A DNA stretch of 64,000 nucleotides from Gymnopilus junonius (taxonomy: Eukaryota > Basidiomycota > Agaricomycetes > Agaricales > Galerinaceae). Under the pieces are notes generated by a model. The model was not told the DNA's origin and made no database searches. It worked only from the letters and a program-made list of their open reading frames with translations. Below, in pieces: positions 59,163-64,000 of the stretch; the first letter of the stretch is position 1, and every line of letters starts with the position of its first letter. Made by a program: the position numbers and the translations under genes. Location of the stretch: the NCBI GenBank assembly GCA_015501075.1, contig JADNYJ010000013.1, positions 310,001-374,000 on the forward strand. The letters are read 5' to 3'.

Positions 59163-60402
59163 TCAACGAACAGCATGGTATAGGCCCTCTACGGCCACAT
59201 TTGCCTGCCAGATGCCTATCTTTCTCACCGCGCGCAGTATGGCGGGCGCTGGAAGGATAAGGGCGATACCAGGCAGAGCAATGGCAACAATACCAAGAGA
59301 GATGAGCAAAGTGATAGCAGGTTTAATGACGAGAAAGTAGAAAAGGGCTTGATACGAAGTAGGATCTGTGAACTAATCATAAAAATTGTGAGCAAAAAGG
59401 TAAGAATGGAACACGACAAGAGAGACAACGTCAGGGATGAAGCACGTACCATTGAGTATGTATTTTTGTAGAATGATGCTTCGCGCACAAGACCACGCCG
59501 AGTCGTGTTTTGGATTTGTCCTGATTCTATTTCCTCTGTTGTGGGTTCGCGATAGCGAGCAAATATGGGTCGCGGCGGATAGGGCGGAGGATGAGCTAAG
59601 GGTCCATGAAAGCTGGTCTGCAGCGCCAGTTCGCCTCTTGAAAAGGCTCGAGCTCCTAATAGGTCAAAGAAACAAAGTACTGCTCCGAGCGGAAGTGCTA
59701 TCAAGAGAGTCGTCCCGGTCTAGGTTGCGATAAGGCGTTACAAACCTAATGTAAGCACACGGGATTAGAGTGTCAAGGGAAAATTGCACGTACCACAGTG
59801 AAGACGAAGAGATAGACCCATGCTACCAGCGCATAGGGAAAATTCAACACCGCCAGGTGGAAGAGAGAATCGTAGTAGGCTTTGGTCGTCAATGGCCTAA
59901 AGTACCGTCGCCAGGTGACAAGAGAAAATAGCCCCCTCTTGTGCCTCTGGCCTGCCACACGTCCAACACCTTCTCCAATCGGCAATGGTGTGCCATCGTA
60001 TCCATCCTCGACAAATAATGGCTCATCTTCGGTCTGGAAGAGTGATAGTACGGTATGCGCCAAGGAAGGCGCAGTCGACATGGTGCTCGTGTGTGAATAT
60101 GCCCGTGGCCTACCACTGCCATGCCGTGGGTTGGGAGTGAGGAAGGGTGTCGTCTCCGTCGGTTCCGCATCCTCGTCTGCATACGATGAAATCTGACTAT
60201 CGTCAAGGTGGCTTGAGTCCCCAGATGACGTTTGGGTGTGTTGTGAAGCCTGAATACGGTTGTGCTGCGCACGATGTAATCGAGAAGTCTTCGAACGACG
60301 TTCTCTCGATGGATATGGTGGTGGTGGGTCCGCTAAGGTAGCGTCGGCGACGTCTGTGAGCGACGGAGGCGATGTAGAAGGGTGTTCATTGGAAATAGAC
60401 AT
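59163..60402 (-). CDS. Sensor-domain-like multi-pass membrane protein
   Basis: Start at 60400-60402 (MSISNEHPSTSPPS); three exons; stop TGA at 59163-59165. The first intron (GTACGT to CCTAG) joins VYLFVFTV to TGTTLLIALPLG; the second (GTACGT to GATTAG) joins NTYSM to FTDPTSYQALFYF. The first 150 residues are a Ser/Pro/Thr-rich, probably cytoplasmic tail. Then come paired hydrophobic helices (FPYALVAWVYLFVFTV; LLIALPLGAVLCFFDLLGAR), a loop, and two more (FYFLVIKPAITLLISLGIVA; LPGIALILPAPAIL). This pattern, with SYQALFYFL before the third helix, is that of the putative Sensor domain found in bacterial kinases and in fungal orphan proteins. Role unknown; no kinase domain is attached. Confidence 0.65.
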
Positions 60403-60532
60403 GGTGGGTCAGAAGCAAGGTTGCGATGAGAAGATGTTGCCTTTTACATATTTAGGTGCTTCTTATCTCAGCCGGACCTTTTTCCATCTACCGCTTTCAG
60501 TGCGCTCGCACATGGCTCACAATGTTCCCTCA

Positions 60533-61175
60533 CACTGCTGGCAACAGGTTATTTAAGTAGACTAAAAATGATTAAAAAAATAAATTAAACATGTTTACAT
60601 GTTTTCGACCGTTTTTCGAGTTCTTGAATCTATTAAAAATGATATATTTTAATTCTGAAAAAATATAATACAGATTCTACCTGTATTATAAAGTTCTTAG
60701 CCCCACAGAATCTAAAGTTTACATCGTGTTTTTGTATAGACAAAAGCTTTTGTTAAATTTCACATTCACAATTTCTTTTGTTGTCTCGTAAATGATAAAT
60801 TTAGCAAGAATTTTTGTTGTTGGATAAACAAAAAGAACAATGTTTCGCACCCAAACTGAATTGAAAATATTTTTACCTTATTTTAAAGGGACCAAAACTT
60901 GTCTTAAATACTACAATTGACAACGAGAACAATAAAACAATAAACTCTACCTTTCTGTCACCATTTTTGATCAAAAAAATTTAGCACAAGTATTGCATTT
61001 AATAGGCCTATAAATATGCTAAAAATGAAGTGTTTGACAAAAGAATTTCTGTACCAGCAATTGTTGAGTTGAAAATAGATTTTATGTGACGGAAAAGCAG
61101 ACCAAGAACATAAACATGTTTAATTTATTTTCTTAATCATTTTTGGTCAACTTAAATAACCTGTTGCCAGCAGTG
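60533..61175. mobile_element. CACTG-ended MITE (643 bp) with 3-bp TSD
   Basis: TIRs of about 66 bp start CACTGCTGGCAACAGGTTAT and continue through AAATAAATTAAACATGTTTA with about four mismatches. The direct repeat TCA flanks it (60530-60532 and 61176-61178). CACT ends and a 3-bp target duplication are the hallmarks of the CACTA (EnSpm) superfamily. The interior is strongly A/T-rich with no ORF. It sits just upstream of the Sensor-like gene, about 130 bp from its start. Confidence 0.75.
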
Positions 61176-61178
61176 TCA

Positions 61179-61724
61179 AGGCCTCGACGTTCATGGTCCT
61201 AAATAGACGACAGATGTACCCATTTCTGTGAACACGATTTGCATAGGGCCTGGATCAGGGGCACTGGAGTATCCCAATTTCGACAGAATATTTTCTGTTC
61301 TTTTCTTGGCGGCAAAAGTTACAACAGAGTCATTGAACTTTACCTGGCCTTACAACTGCATGCAAATTTGCAATGGCGTCAATGATACTCAGCATGGTTT
61401 AATCCAAGTGCCTCGGAGTAAATCTAGAGGAGTAAATCTAGGGTAGTAAATTATGCAGCCTCGACATTTGATATGAATTCATATCCAGGCCTCAGTTATC
61501 ACTAAGTCTTGTCAGGGTATATAAATTGACAATTTGAAGGAGACTTTGCATCCGTACAATCTTGAATCTCGACAACACGATCCTCCTCGATTATGCCAGT
61601 TGGGTCATCGGTAAGCTCACAATTTGTAACTGCTTTCGACGATACATTGAACGGCAAGATCGTATATAGATTCTAAAGGTATTAGTCAAAGAAGGTGTAT
61701 AATCTATAATACGTAGACGACTCG
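61179..61724. other. intergenic region
   Basis: No gene was recognised. A small direct repeat GGAGTAAATCTAG occurs twice at about 61415-61440, followed by GGTAGTAAAT. Confidence 0.4.
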
Positions 61725-63281
61725 TCAGATATCAGGGCTCTTCGCCAGCCAACCCCTCGCCTGAAAATCTTCCAGTAAATCTATAATCATCTTCTCTTCG
61801 CTGATGTACTTTAAGCCAAGGATCTTCTTCCCCTTTTCGGGATTATACTTATACGAAACAGTGTTGTCCAACTCGAGATTCCCCCGGGGAAGGATACCAG
61901 AGGTGTAGAGGTCAGGACGGAGGGAATAAATAAAATTACCTGCAGATATTTATTTTAGTCGGAGCTCAGGAAGTATTGATCTCTCGAAGAGAACGTACGA
62001 GTGTCTTGCCAAGTAGAAGCTCCTGAAATATTTTCAAGCCAACTCAGTCTCTGCGACAAAGTATTCCGGAATTAATGTATTTACCATTAGATAAAATGAT
62101 TCTCTCTCCCGCTGCTTTTCCATCCTTCAGTACTGCGACGTGCGCAGCGGCAACGTCTCGTACATCGACAAAGTTGTAGGTGGCTTTCAATTCTTCATCC
62201 GACTTATCTTGGGTCATCATGCCATAGAAGTATCCTAAGGAAACATTTATATCCTTGGGAGATCTGACTTTTTGAAGCGTGGGCTGCAAAAGGGCGAAAT
62301 AATGTTGTCGGTCAGAGACACAGGCTCGTTTAGAACGGCAAAACTTACGCCAATGACCTAGAAAATTGAGGACCGGAAATGAGCGATGCATAACAAATCT
62401 TGGAATACTGAGAGGCGTACCAAAGGAGGGTTGAGTACCACCAAGTCCCACTGAATAATAGTCTTGTGTTTGTTGTAAAATTCCCAAGCGGCTAGTAAAG
62501 GAGTAAGATTGACGATCCACCTCAACGATTAGTATCTCCATATTCAACTGCTCACCCTTCTCAGCCAACGTCTTCGACGCTCTGTACTTGACCAAAGGGG
62601 GCGCATCTTTTCCTATATCTCGAACCACTTTTATTGCCTCGTCTGCCCACTCTGTTTCGTCGAAGGTGCGGGTGGGCACGGTTACGGTACTATAAATGGC
62701 TGCGGCCGAGGAAGTAATAACGATGCGCTTCAATTTGTTTCTGCAATTGTCCAGTCCGGCGACGCTGAGAAACTAAGGAAAACTACCCACCCAAACTTTA
62801 GAGCGCTTTCTAAGATGCCTAGCGTTCCTTGCAGAGCTGGTTTAATATACTCTGTTCGAGACATAGTCAGAAACATGTAATCAAAGAAAAAAACTTGTCA
62901 AGAGAGTACATACCATCAGGGTCCACAGCAGACAGAGTGACTGGTGATGCCATATGCTCTATAGCGTCGACATCTGTAACCGCCTCATCAAATGCACTCT
63001 CCTACATGAGTTGTCCACAATCATTCAGCAAAGTCATGAAGCCCAGCAAGTAGAAAACGGGTAAAACCCACCTTCGTCATATCTTCGACCACAAAGAGTT
63101 CAAGCCTGTCACCATAGGAGCTGAACAACTCCTGCAGTCGCTTTCCCTTCTCCAATGATCGTACTACTCCTCGAACAGTGTATCCTTGTTCGAGCAGATT
63201 GTCTACGACCCACATGGCGATGTAGCCATTAGCGCCTGTGACTAGGACACGAGTGTTTGCATTGGGTTCAACGATAGGCAT
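61725..63281 (-). CDS. extended short-chain dehydrogenase/reductase (GRE2/DFR-like)
   Basis: NAD(P)-dependent reductase of the ketone/aldehyde or dihydroflavonol-4-reductase-like group. Start at 63279-63281 (MPIVEPNANT); stop TGA at 61725-61727. Cofactor motif VLVTGANGYIA (residues about 12-22); catalytic Ser region ITSSAAAIYS; active-site YRASK (Y-x3-K); later NPPLVIGPTLQKV and YNFVDVRDVAAAHV. Exons include a 9-nt exon (62349-62357) encoding VIG in the substrate-binding region. The last two exons read GASTWQDT and NFIYSLRPDLYTSG, ending SPDI. Length about 350 residues is normal and all catalytic residues are present. The substrate is unknown. Confidence 0.9.
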
Positions 63282-63802
63282 TACTGGTGGATGAAATGCA
63301 ACTGTGAAATATGAGTTTAGCGACGAGGAATTAACTGCTGGAGGTGGTTGCAGACAGCCTTTTATTGGATTCAACGAGGTTGAGCAAATAGATGCCGATA
63401 ATGACAACCTTACCTTCATTATTTCCTGTCGCAGCGACGGCGTCCTATCGGGGAGGGGAAAAGAGCGGAAAACCAGTAATGTCGTAGGTCGGCTGGCGTC
63501 GCATGCGAGGTATAGTTTGCTTTGAAGTTTTGGGCTGGTCTCGGGATTATAAAAGTGCCATCCGGTACCACTTTTATTGCGTGCGGCACAAACAATTCCT
63601 TTTAAATTTCATGTGCTAACTGACCATCCGGTTACGTATTGCTGGTCAACTGGTGACGCTAGATCAGGTTCATGAGAATTTGGGTACAAGAACTTAACTT
63701 GTTATTCCTCATTGAATAACATGAATCTGGACTCATGGTTCAAGGGTTACATATATCTTGTACTAAGTCATAAACTATATACAATAATATTTCGAATTTA
63801 TT
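63282..63802. other. intergenic region
   Basis: Upstream region of the reductase gene. An upstream in-frame ATG at about 63419 would extend the reductase by 46 residues of low-quality sequence; I prefer the ATG at 63281 because the Rossmann fold follows at once, as in the family. No other gene was seen. Confidence 0.4.
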
Positions 63803-64000
63803 TCATGATCCGTCGCTGCGCCGCATTTCAATTTCATCCGTGACGTGGTCCAAGCCGAGATTATTGGGAACAAACTTAGAGTCATAAAGGACCTCGTCTA
63901 AAAAATAACACAATTGTAATCCAGGCCTATTCGAAGACGATGCCCACATACCTTCGTCGAGATATAAAGGCTGCCTAAAGTTGGAAACTTGAATGGCTAA
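63803..64000 (-). CDS. 3' end of an unrecognised gene (partial)
   Basis: The minus-strand frame enters from the right edge with AIQVSNFRQPLYLDE, crosses an intron (GTATGT donor, TTTTTAG acceptor; about 63899-63953) in frame, and ends with LYDSKFVPNNLGLDHVTDEI, a short Arg-rich stretch and a TGA at 63803-63805. The clean splice and stop support a real gene. I do not recognise the family. Confidence 0.5.
   Translation of the reverse strand, partial: LAIQVSNFRQPLYLDEGMWASSSNRPGLQLCYFLDEVLYDSKFVPNNLGLDHVTDEIEMRRSDGS

Overview
The window looks like nuclear DNA of a mushroom-forming basidiomycete (Agaricomycetes). The genes are densely split by short introns (about 45-75 nt, GT-AG, with CTAAC-like branch sites). 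The gene families fit as well: a divergent G-alpha-like protein, a DUF6535 fragment, an agaric-type F-box protein, a NACHT fragment, a chromodomain Ty3 retrotransposon and a single-pass membrane protein with a cysteine-containing ectodomain. No tRNA, rRNA or CRISPR was seen.

Layout. 1-250 holds the 3' end of a gene. About 2540-14295 is a tandem duplication of a unit holding two divergently transcribed paralogous genes of unknown function, so four family members lie side by side: the minus-strand member of unit 1 is broken, the other three look open. 14296-17250 has only weak or decayed ORFs. 17251-19709 (minus) encodes a membrane-anchored protein. 22322-23102 is a hAT-like miniature element with a perfect 8-bp target duplication. 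23403-26229 (minus) is an extremely intron-rich MFS sugar transporter. 28773-32175 (plus, Xaa-Pro aminopeptidase) and 32651-35107 (minus, NOG1 ribosome-assembly GTPase) converge. 35680-36037 is a DUF6535 remnant, 37151-38490 an F-box protein and 38703-40852 (minus) a G-alpha-like protein with a Thr where the catalytic Gln normally sits.

42880-58761 is a transposon nest: a NACHT remnant; a long-TIR DNA element with 188-bp TIRs and a perfect 9-bp target duplication, carrying a DUF6589-like gene fragment; a Ty3 chromovirus (minus strand, 485-bp LTRs) inserted inside it; and, 56 bp outside, a Ty1/copia element (plus strand, about 430-bp LTRs, 5-bp target duplication). Sister repeats in this nest differ almost only at CG versus TG/CA positions, pointing to CpG methylation followed by deamination. 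The right end holds a Sensor-like membrane protein (59163-60402, minus), a CACTG-ended MITE (60533-61175), an extended SDR reductase (61725-63281, minus) and the 3' end of another minus-strand gene.

The most unusual signals are: (i) a Tf1-like self-priming arrangement in the Ty3 element, where 11 nt just inside its 5' LTR are complementary to an 11-nt LTR segment lying 33 nt downstream of a TATA box; (ii) a periodic (about 32 nt) array of six small hairpins in the copia leader; (iii) the DUF6589-bearing long-TIR element; (iv) the duplicated divergent paralog pair; and (v) micro-exons of 5, 8, 9 and 12 nt that are needed to keep conserved genes in frame.
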